From positions 18,133,173-18,197,172 of the forward strand of contig OZ020526.1 of the NCBI GenBank assembly GCA_963971425.1: a stretch of 64,000 nt of DNA, written 5' to 3'. Source of the stretch: Bryoerythrophyllum caledonicum. Its lineage: Eukaryota > Streptophyta > Bryopsida > Pottiales > Pottiaceae. The notes under the pieces were generated by a model. That model searched no databases, was not told the DNA's origin, and saw only the letters and a program-made list of their open reading frames with translations. How positions within the stretch are numbered: position 1 is the first letter of the stretch; every line of letters starts with the position of its first letter. Shown here piece by piece: positions 24,394 to 35,546 of the stretch. A program made the position numbers and the translations under genes.

Positions 24394-25234
24394 CCCCTAA
24401 AGTCGAAATCGACCAGAATGTGGTCGATCTGACTCTGGTCAGGCTCTCAGTTACTAAATTTAGATCGTATGAAGTTATTACCATGGAAGATTGTAGAGTT
24501 TTCCCAGACCTTTAAAATGACACCATTCATGCTTCAAAATTCCTTATACTTTAGGAGATATTCACGGTCAAAGTTTGAAAACACTGTTAGGGCATGCTGA
24601 AATCTGCCCAGAACTGCGGTATATGCTCAATTATTCTCAAAATCTGCCCAAAATCAATTAGATCGCAGTAACTTCAAAAATTCACCAAAAATTGAGATTT
24701 TATTTTTTTTCGAATTTTGTTTTTCGTACATGTAAAAGAGGTAGTAAAGCATGATCTCACCGTTTGGATTTTCAATCGGATAATTTTTTACATGCCTTTT
24801 TAATTGTTGAAAATGGGCATTTGTATTTGTATTTCAGCATACCTCCATGTGAAAAATGAAGCATTTCTTTAGGTTTTATAGGTCCTATGAGGGTAAAAAT
24901 TATATGGACATATTCCTTACTCACATAGGAACAAGAATTTGAAGAGCCTCATGTCAAATTTCCTTTCAAAATTGGTTTTTTTGGCCCCCAAAACATTAGT
25001 TTTCCATTCTATAGCAAGGAAAAAATCTTTTTTTTCAACTTTGAACATTATGATCTCCCAAATGGAGAGGAGTTTGAATCTAAGATTCGGTTTGCATGTA
25101 CATGTACAAGTTAGGTACTAGATCTTACGGTTACATACTCGAAAATTTGTCAAAAGTTAAAAATTTTCACCTTTCATTGAAAGAGGGCAGTTTTGAGGGT
25201 TTTTGGCAGTTTTGAGGGCTTTCGACTTTAGGGG
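24394..25234. mobile_element. piggyBac-like element, 841 bp, TTAA flanks
   Basis: Perfect 15-bp terminal inverted repeats CCCCTAAAGTCGAAA / TTTCGACTTTAGGGG, flanked on both sides by TTAA (24390-24393 and 25235-25238). TTAA duplication with CCC-type ends is the hallmark of piggyBac-superfamily insertion. No transposase is encoded, so it is non-autonomous. It sits within the pogo-like element and is younger than it. Confidence 0.82.
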
Positions 25235-25305
25235 TTAACACATAACACTTACTAGTCTTAATTTTAAGGGAGCGGACATCTCCATAACACATGTAGAGTT
25301 TTAGT

Positions 25306-25596
25306 TCCAGGGCCGCTGAGTTCAGGCTGTCTGAACCCCCAGCGAGCGGGCCTCCTCCGGCTCTCGCTTCCTCCAGGCTTTCTAAAACCTCGCTGTGGTT
25401 CCTCTCCGCTTCGAACATTTCGGTCTCGCTTCCCTCTTCCTCTACTCGTGCTTTGCCTGCTTCGGCTGAGACCTCGTCCTTGTTCAGTGCCTCTACCTCC
25501 GTCTCGGCAGCTGACGAGGAGCGCTCTGCTCCGGCTCTCTTCTCACGGTCCGGGGACACCTCCGGCCCGTTTTCTACGTCTTTTAGGGTTTAGGCC
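25306..25596 (+). promoter_or_regulatory. GlnRS promoter/5' leader with telo box
   Basis: The 290 bases between the pogo-like right end and the GlnRS ATG are CT-rich, as plant leaders often are, and carry TTTAGGGTTTA at 25582-25592, a telo-box motif common near start sites of translation genes. A minus-strand open frame over 25167-25559 is Glu/Ser-rich low complexity and is probably antisense to the leader, though a LINE ORF1 remnant cannot be excluded. Confidence 0.5.
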
Positions 25597-28500
25597 ATGC
25601 CTGTCACTGCTGATGGCGCGCCCCGAGGGGTGCGCGATCCTGCTGCGCTCCGCCTCTTCACCAGCATCGGCCTCGACGCCAAAACCGCCGCCAATGCCGT
25701 CGCCAACCCCAAGGTCACTGCCAATCTCACTCAGGTCATCCACGAGGCTGGCGTCGCCAATGGCTGTGACAAATCTGTCGGGAATCTCCTCTATACTGTG
25801 GCCACTAAGTTTCCAGCCAATGCCTTGTCGCACCGCGCGGTCTTGTGCCAGTACATTTCTCGGGGCCAGGTGCGTGTTTCGTTGTTTGTGCTCTGTGGTG
25901 ATTTTTTATTTTTGATTTTCTTGCTTTTTTTTTGTTGATAGGTTGTTGTTTTTGCGCAGATCAAGAGTATACCGCAGGTTGATGCTGCGCTAGAATTCTT
26001 CGCTCTTGTAGGTCCAGAGACCTACAAGAGCGAAGAATTTGAGACCAAGTGTGGTGTTGGTAAGAGTTGTCATGATTTTTTTTAATTATGGAGAAGCAAA
26101 CGTGTGAGTTCCTTCTCACATAACGACTTGGTTCTCGCAGGTGTGGAAGTTTCTCCTGCGGAGATCAGTGCTGCGGTCGCATCCGTCATCAACGTGAACA
26201 AAGACCTTCTTCTGGAAGAACGCTATCGTGTGAATGGTAAGTTGAGGTTTATATTCTCTGTATTTAGTTGTTGTAGTTTCAGCCGTTTGGCTATTCGCGA
26301 AGTACTGAAGGAACTTGAGTGTTGCAGGGTGTAATTGTGTAACTATTATCATGTTTAGGTTTTGATTTATGGGTTCAGGACGAGGTATTAAAGGGTTTAA
26401 GGTTTAGGGTATCTGTTGAAGTGATCTGACCTGAATCTAAGAGAGTTTTTTTGGATCTTGTAGTTGGAATCCTTCTCGCACAGGTGCGCTCGAAGTTGAC
26501 GTGGGCAGATGGAAAACTGGCAATGGTAAGCCCGACTTTCCCTTCCTGTCTGTGGTTTGTACACTAACAACTTAATCGCCGGATATTTATGTATCCGATG
26601 AAGTTTCTAGGTTTATCTGACAAGCATGTGTGCGAAAGGGCAACTTGTGATTTGTTAATCTCCATTTTGCTGTGATGTAGGTTGAATTACAGAACCAGAT
26701 AAAGGATTTGCTTGGAGAAAAGACTGCTGCAGATGATGAAAAGCCAGTCAAGAAAAAGAAAGAGAAAAAATCTAGAGTTGAGGTGGGATTGTTGTAACGC
26801 TTCGGTTTTGGCTCTTGCTGCTGGCAAATTGGTTCAATTGCACCTACCTTTGTGTCTTGTGGTTTCGGCAGGTAGTCATGTTCAGGTAGTCTATAGATCA
26901 AATTATTTTCAGATGTTAATAAAATTGGTCGTGGAGAATTTTCCAGGAGCCATCTTCTACATCAGGGTCTGAGCAGCCTCTTACAGTTGGTGAAGCTATA
27001 GTAGAGAACGATCCGTATTCCATCTTTCCGAAGCCTGAAGACAACTTATCAGTAATTCCCTGTTCCTTTGTTTTGCACTCAAATTACTTTTTTGAAGTGC
27101 GGGATTTATGCTAGAAGAATCATGCTTGTATCTTTCAAGAGTCATCGTTCGCTTTCGTTTTGACAGTTTTTAAAATTTTAAATTTTTATGATTTCCAGGT
27201 ACACACGGAGATATTTTTTAGTGATGGGACCATCATGCGACCGACTAATTCTCGGGCCAGGCTCGAGAATCATATTAAGGAAACTGGTGGCAAGTTCGTC
27301 ACTCGATTCCCGCCAGAGCCTAACGGCTACTTACACATCGGTCATGCCAAGGCTATGTTTGTAGACTTCGGACTGGCAAAGGAATCTGGAGGAAACTGTT
27401 ATTTGAGGTAAATTTAAATTATTTAATTTGTTTTCATTTGCTGTAAGTATCTCGGAATGCGCGTTTGCATTGTGGAGCTTTATGTAGCTGGGCGTGAATA
27501 TAAAATTATTGCTTCTTTATTTCCGTGTTACGTGAAAAGCAGACAGTCTACTTCGTTGATCCGCATAGACTAGTGCTCATTTGTTAGACATGGCTGGTTA
27601 AGGTTAAGGAATGTTTCAAGTTCTTTATGTCACCACTTTGAAGGCTGACATTGATTCAATACTTGAATGTAGATTTGACGATACTAATCCGGAGGCAGAG
27701 AAACAAGAGTATATCGACCACATTCATGAGATAGTGAATTGGATGGGTTGGAAGCCTTTTAAGGTGCTCATGCAAATTTCCCTGTTTGAGTGAGGAGATC
27801 ATTGAAACTGTTCTTCTAAGTTGTTATCTGTTCACGTGTTCTAGGGTTTGTCTAATTTGTGTTATTTGTTTCTTAATTTTTTCCCTTGGTCCTGCAGGTT
27901 ACGTATAGCAGTGACTACTTTTCTCAGCTCTTCGATTTGGCAGTGGAGCTGATAAAGAGAGGGCATGCATATGTGGATCATCAGGTGTGGGGTGTGGCGT
28001 TAATATTGTTTTGTGGAGTTCTATTGATGCTCATTCACCTTTTTCCAAGTTACCTATTATTCCTAGAGGTTTTCACCCCTCTGTCTGGGCTTTTTGTCGC
28101 AGCAGGGTCGTGGGCTCTGTATCATGTCTGGCTTTCCATCCTTGCAATTGTGGTCTGAAATCTTACTCTACCTTATTGGTTTCTGACACTTGCTGGCAAA
28201 TTTACAGACAGCGGATGAAATCAAGTTGTATCGTGCTGAAAAGAAGGACAGTCCTTGGAGGGACAGGCCAATTCAAGAGTCACTTAAACTCTTTGAGGAT
28301 ATGAGGCGTGGTCTGATTGACGAAGGCAAGGCAACGCTAAGGATGAAGCAGGACATGAAGAACGATAATTTCAATATGTATGACCTAATCGCTTATCGCA
28401 TCAAGGTATTACAGCTCATCAACTCGATGTTTGTTCGATTTTTGAACCGATGTTTCATGATTTCTCTCGGGTATGTTTGCGTGTCTGAAGTCGTTGCAAG

Positions 28501-31500
28501 GTCATGTAACATGCTCCTTGTAACAGAGTTAGGATGTTGGAACTTGGAAGCTAGGTTTCGGCTTTCCACTACACACACCCGAGAGCTTGCATTGTATTGA
28601 GAGCTTTATGACTTGTTTTCACTTCATTTGTTGACAAGTACTCGGTAGGAAGCTGTTGATGCTACGGCAGTAATTAATTCGCTTTCAATTCCTGTGCAGT
28701 TTACTCCACATCCACATGTGGGTGACAAATGGTGTATTTATCCAAGCTATGATTACACACACTGCATAGTCGACGCTTTGGAAAACATCACTCATTCAGT
28801 AAGTTCATAGACAAACTTCGAAGTCGCTTGCCTCCAGAATTTGGTGACTTATTCTGCTTTTCATATATTGTTTTCTGTAACCGAAGGAGAGCTGGCCTGC
28901 ATCAATTGTTTGTATGCATGCTGTCACTGTTCTTTGACATTTGACTTTGTGAGCGTATGTATGTTCTTACTTGATTGTGTGGCATGTGTAGTTGTGTACT
29001 TTGGAGTTTGAATCACGGAGGGCATCGTATTATTGGTTGCTGGACTCCCTTGACCTGTACCTCCCATACGTGTGGGAATATGCACGATTGAACATAACAA
29101 ACACAGTCCTGTCGAAGCGAAAAGTAAGTCTTCATGTGACCTTGAATTTGAACATTCTTCTGCACAAGCTAGATTTCTTCGATGCGTTCATTTTAATTTC
29201 AGCCTGTGACGATTCCACCTCAACTATTCTTGGATGATTAGGATGTGAAGATGAGGGGAGAGTGTTTTTCCTGGTTTTAGTCGTACTATAGTAACTAATC
29301 AAAGACACTAGAAAGTTTGGCTCTTAGATAACATTTTGAGAAAAGTCCCCCCGGTACGATTCTTTAAACCTTGATGAGCTCATCAGTTGTAGTATCAGTG
29401 AAGTCCCATAGCCGTCCTGAAATGATTTTAGAATCTTATGGGCTTTCATCTTGGCGCTTTGCAGCTGAATTCTCTTGTCACCGATCGCCATGTCGATGGA
29501 TGGGATGATTGCCGACTACCAACACTTGCAGGCCTCCGCAGAAGAGGGTTCACTCCCGATGCTATCAATGCTTTTTGCAGGGGTATTGGCATCACTCGCA
29601 GGTAATGCAGCGCAGCTTGGACTCCTTTCGTGACACCGTTTGAAATCCATAATCTTTTCCAAGTGCTTTCTTAGCACCTCGTGTTGTCTACTTCATTTAT
29701 GATTTCTTCCTGTCGCTTGTTCGTCTTTTGCGGATCCATTTCATCATTAAACGTGCGTTGGGTTTAACATGACATTTCAGATTTTAGAATGTCTTGCCAG
29801 TATTTTGGAACTTTGGATTTTGTTATCTTGTTGGTTTGATACGATTTGGGTTGATGGAGTAGAAATTGTTTATATGCTTTCTTTCAACCGCCAAGCATCT
29901 TTCTGGAAAAATTACTGTGATCTGTTCTCATTTGTTGGTGTGGGATGCATTACAGTGACAATTTGATCCAAATGGAGTTGCTGGAACATTATGTAAGAGA
30001 CGATATGAACAGAAACGCTCCCAGAACTATGGTGGTTTTGAATCCTTTGAAGGTTCGCTGTTCTTATTTCGCAATATTTCTTTAACTAATCTGTTTGTTG
30101 TCATTCATTGCTTTAGGTTTGTTTGAGAGGTTGCTTAGGGCGGAGTTCAAGCTTTCGTTTTGTATCGTGTCTTGTTTCGTCTTGTCTGTCGTTGATTGCG
30201 GGATGAGTCTTGGCCATTTTACTGTTATGGTTTGTGGTCTAGAGAGCTCCCCGTTTGTAGTTGGACTTGCTTATGAACTATCCAACATTCATGTGTGAAT
30301 TCTTCTGTTATCTTTAGGTAATTGTTACAAACTTGAAAGACGCTGAAGTTGAAGAGCTAGAGGCAAAGATCTGGCCTGATGCCAGGGAAGGCAGTTACAA
30401 GGTATTGTTCCTTAATAAAATGCCTGCTCAGTACTTATTTGTTGATGTTCCACGGAAAATATTTGGAAAAAGGTAGGAGTCCCTCACTATTTTATTTTTG
30501 ATGGCTGGGCAGGTACCCTTCTCAAAAGTGCTATACATAGAGTCCACTGATTTTCGGCTGGAAGACTCCAAAGACTACTACGGCCTTGCACCGGGCAAAA
30601 GTGTGCTACTCAGGTCACTGCCTTTTTCACTTGCCTTAGTTGGTAGTGCTATCATCCTCGACAGTTTTCAGCATATCAACCATTTGTCATATTAAGTGGG
30701 TCTCTGGGCATTGCCTAAGGGCTGTTCTTGTAACTTTTGTATTCTCTGGCAGGTGGGCATACCCTATCAAATGCACAAACGTGGTATTGGCTGATGACAA
30801 GAAGACTGTTGTGGAGCTTCATGTCGAATATGATCGTGAGAAGCGTACCAAGCCGAAGGTTGTCACGTGTGTCTGGACTATTTCGTTTCCATATTTTGAC
30901 CACCAGTACCACGTTCTTTTCATATCTTTATTTACCTGAGTTAATATAAGATTTGATTTCTACTGCAGGGTGTAATACATTGGGTGGCCGAGCCGGCTCC
31001 TGGTGTTGATCCCTCAAAGGTCGAGGTTCGGCACTTTGATAAGCTCTTCAAATCAGAGGTTTGTTCTCATACTAATTATTCCTATTTCTCAAGTAGGTGG
31101 GCTGATTTATCTGCTTTGAAGCAGGCACAGTTATTAACCATTTAGGTGTGGCATACGACAATACTTCACATGATTATCAAGCCTTCGATTTTTTTGGAGA
31201 GGTTGGGCTTCTTATGCTGATTGATTCTCACCAATCAATTATTGGTCTTGCAGAACCCCAATGAGGTTGAAGACTGGCTTGGTGATTTCAATACCAAGTC
31301 CAAAGAAGTCATCACTGGCGCTTATGGTGTGCCACCTCTGGCGAACGCTAAAGTGGGAGACAAATTTCAGTTTGAACGTTTAGGTGGGGCATTGATTATG
31401 GCTGTTGTTTTTCTCTGCTTCGTGGTAGTGAATATGCATCGTGTTCTTTTCATTATGGCACTAGTAGAGTTCTAGAACGTCTCCTAGTCTGCTTGAGTTA

Positions 31501-31713
31501 TTTATGGTGGACAGCATTAAATCCACTAGTCTCTTAGAATCTGCTTGGTTTCTCTTGCCGACATCTAGGGCAAATGTTTGTATCTAAGTTTTGTGCATTT
31601 GGTATGCAGGTTACTACTGTGTGGACCGGGACAGCACTGCTGAGAAAGTTGTGTTCAACAGAACGGTGACATTACGAGATTCTTACAAACCTACAAAACC
31701 CGCTTTGAAGTAA
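25597..31713 (+). CDS. Glutaminyl-tRNA synthetase (cytosolic, GlnRS), 20 exons, 800 aa
   Basis: Charges tRNA-Gln with glutamine using ATP (class I synthetase). Exons: 25597-25869, 25960-26059, 26141-26236, 26464-26525, 26681-26782, 26947-27051, 27199-27407, 27673-27763, 27898-27984, 28208-28405, 28700-28798, 28992-29123, 29465-29601, 29956-30052, 30318-30401, 30513-30613, 30753-30858, 30969-31058, 31254-31383, 31610-31713. Phases agree throughout and give 800 residues, the usual plant length. Seen: the eukaryotic N-terminal tRNA-binding domain (1-210), a Lys-rich linker (KKKKEKK), [15 protein letters not shown] with HIGH at 292-295, [10 protein letters not shown], and VLSKRK at 513-518 as the KMSKS loop; then the beta-barrel anticodon-binding domain to the stop. 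The start is the only ATG in frame with the N-terminal domain. No defect is seen. Exon 2 contains a perfect hairpin. Confidence 0.95.
25994..26039 (+). other. Perfect 21-bp inverted repeat with CAGA loop inside GlnRS exon 2
   Basis: 25994-26014 and 26019-26039 are exact reverse complements, separated by CAGA (26015-26018). It is translated in frame ([16 protein letters not shown]) and lies wholly inside the exon, so mature mRNA would carry a 21-bp stem. Confidence 0.95.
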
Positions 31714-33066
31714 TTGCAGGTCAGAGCCCATTTTCCAATAGTAATTGCACCTTTGTGATATATACAGATATTATAATCTGGAGTGGATCTTGGTGTATAT
31801 TCAAGAGCATTGCAGTGCATGTAGACGTGTCATGGACCTAGAACTATTTCACCATTTTAGGGGGTCTTGAAAGCCTTTTACCGCTACTAATTTAGTACTC
31901 ATCCAGTACAAATATCTTTGCCTGGCACATTGTCGGTTGCAACTGTTATCTCTTTTTATCACTATACTTGATTATTTATTGTACCGCTACTGAAACATCT
32001 GGTAATCACCGTAGATAGAATTCCTCTAAGAATTCCAAGCATTTTAGAAGTGGGTGAGTCAATCTGGCCACTAAGGACAAGAGTGGTCCATTCATTCACT
32101 GGTGTACACTCCCAGAACCACCATGCTCTTCCATTTACTAGTCACAGGGTTTAGGGTTTATTGGGGAGGGTTTTGGGAGGTCTATCGGCTCTCGTTTCTT
32201 GCTCTTCGCCTTGCGCAGTCAACAAACTTTCCTCTCTCCGCAGCAGCCGCCGTGACATTGCAACAAGAGCGCGACCAGTTTTTCTTCCCGCACGGACAAC
32301 TTTCAACCCGTCGCCATCGCCGCAAACCCTAGAGCTTCGTTTCGGATGTAGGAAGGATGCCGTTCGGTCTCCATCTCCAGAGGATCAGTGAAACGGTCTA
32401 AACCTGAAGCAGCGTGCACCAGTGCTTGTTGGTCGCCTTGAGAGGCCTCGCGGCGCCCGTCGCCGCGTTCCCACGCTCCGAGAGCTACAACACGAGCCAC
32501 ACACGCAGCGGTCAGAAAGCGTGAAATATCCTGCTCTCTGTGAGTCTCCAGCGCCAATTTCTCGCCCGGGGATGAGAGAAACGCATGGTCACCATCGCCG
32601 TGTGTCGAAAAGCGCCCTAAACCTTCTCTCGGGAGTAGTTTTTTAGTATTATCGTCCTAGAATCAATCAGAGGATATTCACATTCTCATATTCGACGCCA
32701 CCAGCGCGAGTCGTCCTCGTTGTGAAATCTCTCACGGAACAGGGGATTGCGGAGCAGGCTTTTCCCGCAGCACTGCCAGTGGTCACGAGATTCTTCGGGG
32801 AGCCAGTGAGGTGAGGTCATTGAATCCGGGAAAAGGCCCACCAAGCAACCACAACCTGCTCATTTTCTCTTTCTCGCGCTCCTTTCACGGCGCTGATGAG
32901 TTACTGCTGCTCCATTTCCGTTTTTAGCATTTCCTTAGGTCATTGAAGAAGGTGGGTCGGCCTTTTGTAGTCGCCCAGCCAGTTCGTCACGAGCATCTTT
33001 GTTGATGTCTGCCTGAGACATATTTCTGTTTGCAAGGCGCGGGCCGTTGAGGGCCTGTTTGTAGCG
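31714..33066 (+). promoter_or_regulatory. GlnRS 3' end and RETICULATA-related promoter/leader
   Basis: No coding exon is supported. About 31714-32050 is likely the GlnRS 3' UTR. From about 32100 the DNA becomes GC-richer; TTTAGGGTTTA at 32150-32160 is a telo-box-like motif. The stretch up to 33066 would hold the next gene's promoter and leader. Short ORFs here overlap on both strands and show no conserved motif. Confidence 0.4.
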
Positions 33067-35546
33067 ATGGCGCTCCGAATTTGCCACGGCCAGGCGCTTT
33101 TAGGTGTGGTGGCTAGCGATGGCGCGAGCAGCAGGAGGACGAGGAGGACCCGGGGGAGGGTGTGCGTGATGCGTTTCGGGGAGGAGCAGCAGCATTCGCA
33201 GCAGCAGGTTGTAATGCAGCAGCAGCAGCAGCAGCAGGGGTTGTGGGGCGCTCCGATTGCGAAGAGGCGGGTCATGAGGCGGAATGCGTCTGCGGAGCTC
33301 GCGAGCGGGGGCGGGGGCGACGAGGGCGGCAACGGCAACGTGAAGGGCTACGGGGGCGGCGACGGCGATGGCGAGGGCGAGGGCGCGGGAGGTGCGAAGA
33401 ACCGCGACGAGGCACTCCTGGCGCTGTCCGCGGCGGGCAAGACGCTGGAGAATCTGCCGGCGGATCTCGCGTCCGCCGTGCAGGAGGGGCGCATCACGGG
33501 CCCCATCGTCAACAAGTTCTTCGAGCTCCAGGACACCAAGTTCCTCGCCTGGCTGCTCAATTTCGCCGGCTTCAAGGAGCGCCTGCTCGCCGACGACCTC
33601 TTCATGACCAAAGTCGCCATCGAATGCGGCGTCGGAATTTTCACCAAGGTCCAGATTCCATGCTTTTTGTTTCCTTCACGTTGTATCATCCGCGGAATTC
33701 TTCGTCGTGAACTGATGAACACGGAACCAAATGAGCAGATTCTCCTCGTTGACGATTCCCTGATGATATTCTTCCCATGGTCTCCGTCTTGTTTTTGGAA
33801 TTTGTAGACAGCTGCGGAGCTGGAGAAGCGGAAAGAGAATTTCTCCAAGGAGTTGGACTTCGTCATTGCGGATGTGGTATGCTCTTCTGTTGCAAATTCT
33901 TCTGGTGGTTACAAGTTAACGACCACAGATTGTGTGCTGGGTTGATTGATTTTGTGTCTGTTTGTGTGAGTCAGGTGATGGCTCTGATTGCCGATTTTAT
34001 GCTGGTGTGGCTGCCGGCCCCCACAGTGTCGTTGCGGCCGAGGTTGACTGCAGGCGCAGGAGGCCTGGCGAAGTTCTTCTACAACTGCCCTGATAACGCT
34101 TTCCAGGTAACCAGCCATGACACACTCATCTTCCGCACCTGCGTTTTGTTTCTAGAACCGACCTAATTTGAAGCTGTTTGTTTGTGATAAATGAAGGTTG
34201 CACTTGGAGGCCAAAGCTTCTCGCTCTTGCAGCGTATCGGTGCCATCATCGTAAGTTTCTGCCTTACCTGGTTGGGATGTAGATGCAGAGCTAGAACTGG
34301 AGGGGGATCTTTTGTTTAGTGTTCTTTCTTTTCATGAACTGAAAGATCTGCGTGTGTTTCTCTTTTTCAGAGAAACGGGACTAAGTTGTTGGCTGTCGGT
34401 ACAACAGCCTCACTGGTACGTTCTTGTTCCTTACAACACGCTTGTTTTTTTTGTTTTGTTTTTGTGTGTGTGTGTCTGGGTTTTCTTGCGAGTATCTTTA
34501 GATTCTGGTGTGAACGAGGCTCTCGCTTTGTACGCTGAATTAGGAGTTTTGGGAACTGTTGGTTATGTATATCGACACTTTACCGAACAGGCTTAGGTTT
34601 TGTGCTTGCAACCCCAATTGTCAGTTGATAGCTACTATGGGCTCTTAGTTCTTCATCTTTTTGTTTGGTTCCAGGTCGGAACCGCATCTACGAATGCCTT
34701 GATTGCAGTTCGTCGCAAAGTGGACAAGAACTTCGAGGGAGAGGCAGAGGATATCCCTATCCTTGAAACTAGTTTGGCTTATGGAGTGTACATGGCTATC
34801 TCCAGCAATCTACGGTATGTTTTATGATCACATCTCACACCTACATTGACTGCTATCTACTCTAGAGTAGTGGATTTGGTTCTAGTAAAGGGTGCTCACC
34901 ATTGGTTGGATCTTTTGCTTCAGGTATCAAATTCTGGCAGGAGTTGTCGAGCAGCGTATCTTGGAGCCAATGTTGCACAACCAGAAGTTGCTTCTTAGTG
35001 TCATGAGTTTCGCCGTCCGCACCGGAAATACGTTCCTCGGCTCATTGATGTATGGTTCTTTCCCATTCTCCTTTCTGAAATTTGCATTCAAAGAACGTGA
35101 GTCGTTCGTAAAGTCAGCCAGAGTTTCTCCCCTCTTTTTTCATGTTGAAATATAACTACCTCCAAGTATTTCTCAGCATCTAAAAGGAGATAAAGGCAGC
35201 TAATATTCATGGTTGATCTCGTGCAAACTCTCTCTTTCACTCTCAAAGACGGCTGAAACTAATGCAACTTGAGTTTAGAGACCACGAAGCTCTTCTACTA
35301 TACAGAGTGAGGAAGGAGTAGTATAACAAGTAAAAAGAGTCAGTATCTCCTTGGCTTTACTTGCCTATGCAAGACTTAAGGATCATCAGCTCTCCTGGTC
35401 CTGAGATGTGGATCTTTCAACGCAGGTGGGTGGACTACGCACGGTGGGTTGGAGTACAAAAGGACAGAGGCGCTGAAGGAGCCATCGAGGGCGCCGCGGC
35501 GGCCATCGAAGACGCAGCGTCCTCCGCTGGAGTAGCGCCTGCTTAG
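33067..35546 (+). CDS. RETICULATA-related (DUF3411) plastid envelope protein, 422 aa
   Basis: Plant RETICULATA-RELATED family membrane protein, located in the chloroplast envelope in seed plants and linked to leaf and plastid development; biochemical role unknown. Exons: 33067-33648, 33808-33876, 33975-34106, 34197-34250, 34371-34415, 34675-34814, 34924-35049, 35426-35546; phases join cleanly. N-terminus (1-130): Arg/Ser-rich transit-like region, poly-Gln from a (CAG)n run at about 33217-33237, then a Gly/Asp/Glu low-complexity stretch. The conserved domain follows: LPADLASAVQEGRITG, FFELQDTKFLAWLLNFAGF, GVGIFTK, ELDFVIADVVMALIADF, GLAKFFYNCPDNAFQ, QRIGAIIRNGTKLLAVGT, ETSLAYGVYMAISSNLRYQI, RTGNTFLGSLMWVDYARWVG. 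The Ala-rich tail ends at TAG. Several hydrophobic helices fit an integral protein. The start is the first ATG of the exon. No defect is seen. Confidence 0.9.

Noticed and set aside
25167-25559. Minus-strand 130-codon Glu/Ser-rich ORF before GlnRS
   Set aside because: Low complexity, antisense to the CT-rich GlnRS leader, and it runs across the end of the inserted element. A LINE ORF1 remnant is possible but unsupported.
33162-33710. 182-codon Arg/Ala/Gly-rich ORF overlapping the RETICULATA-related exon 1
   Set aside because: Alternative frame of a GC-rich exon; the conserved domain is in the 33067 frame.
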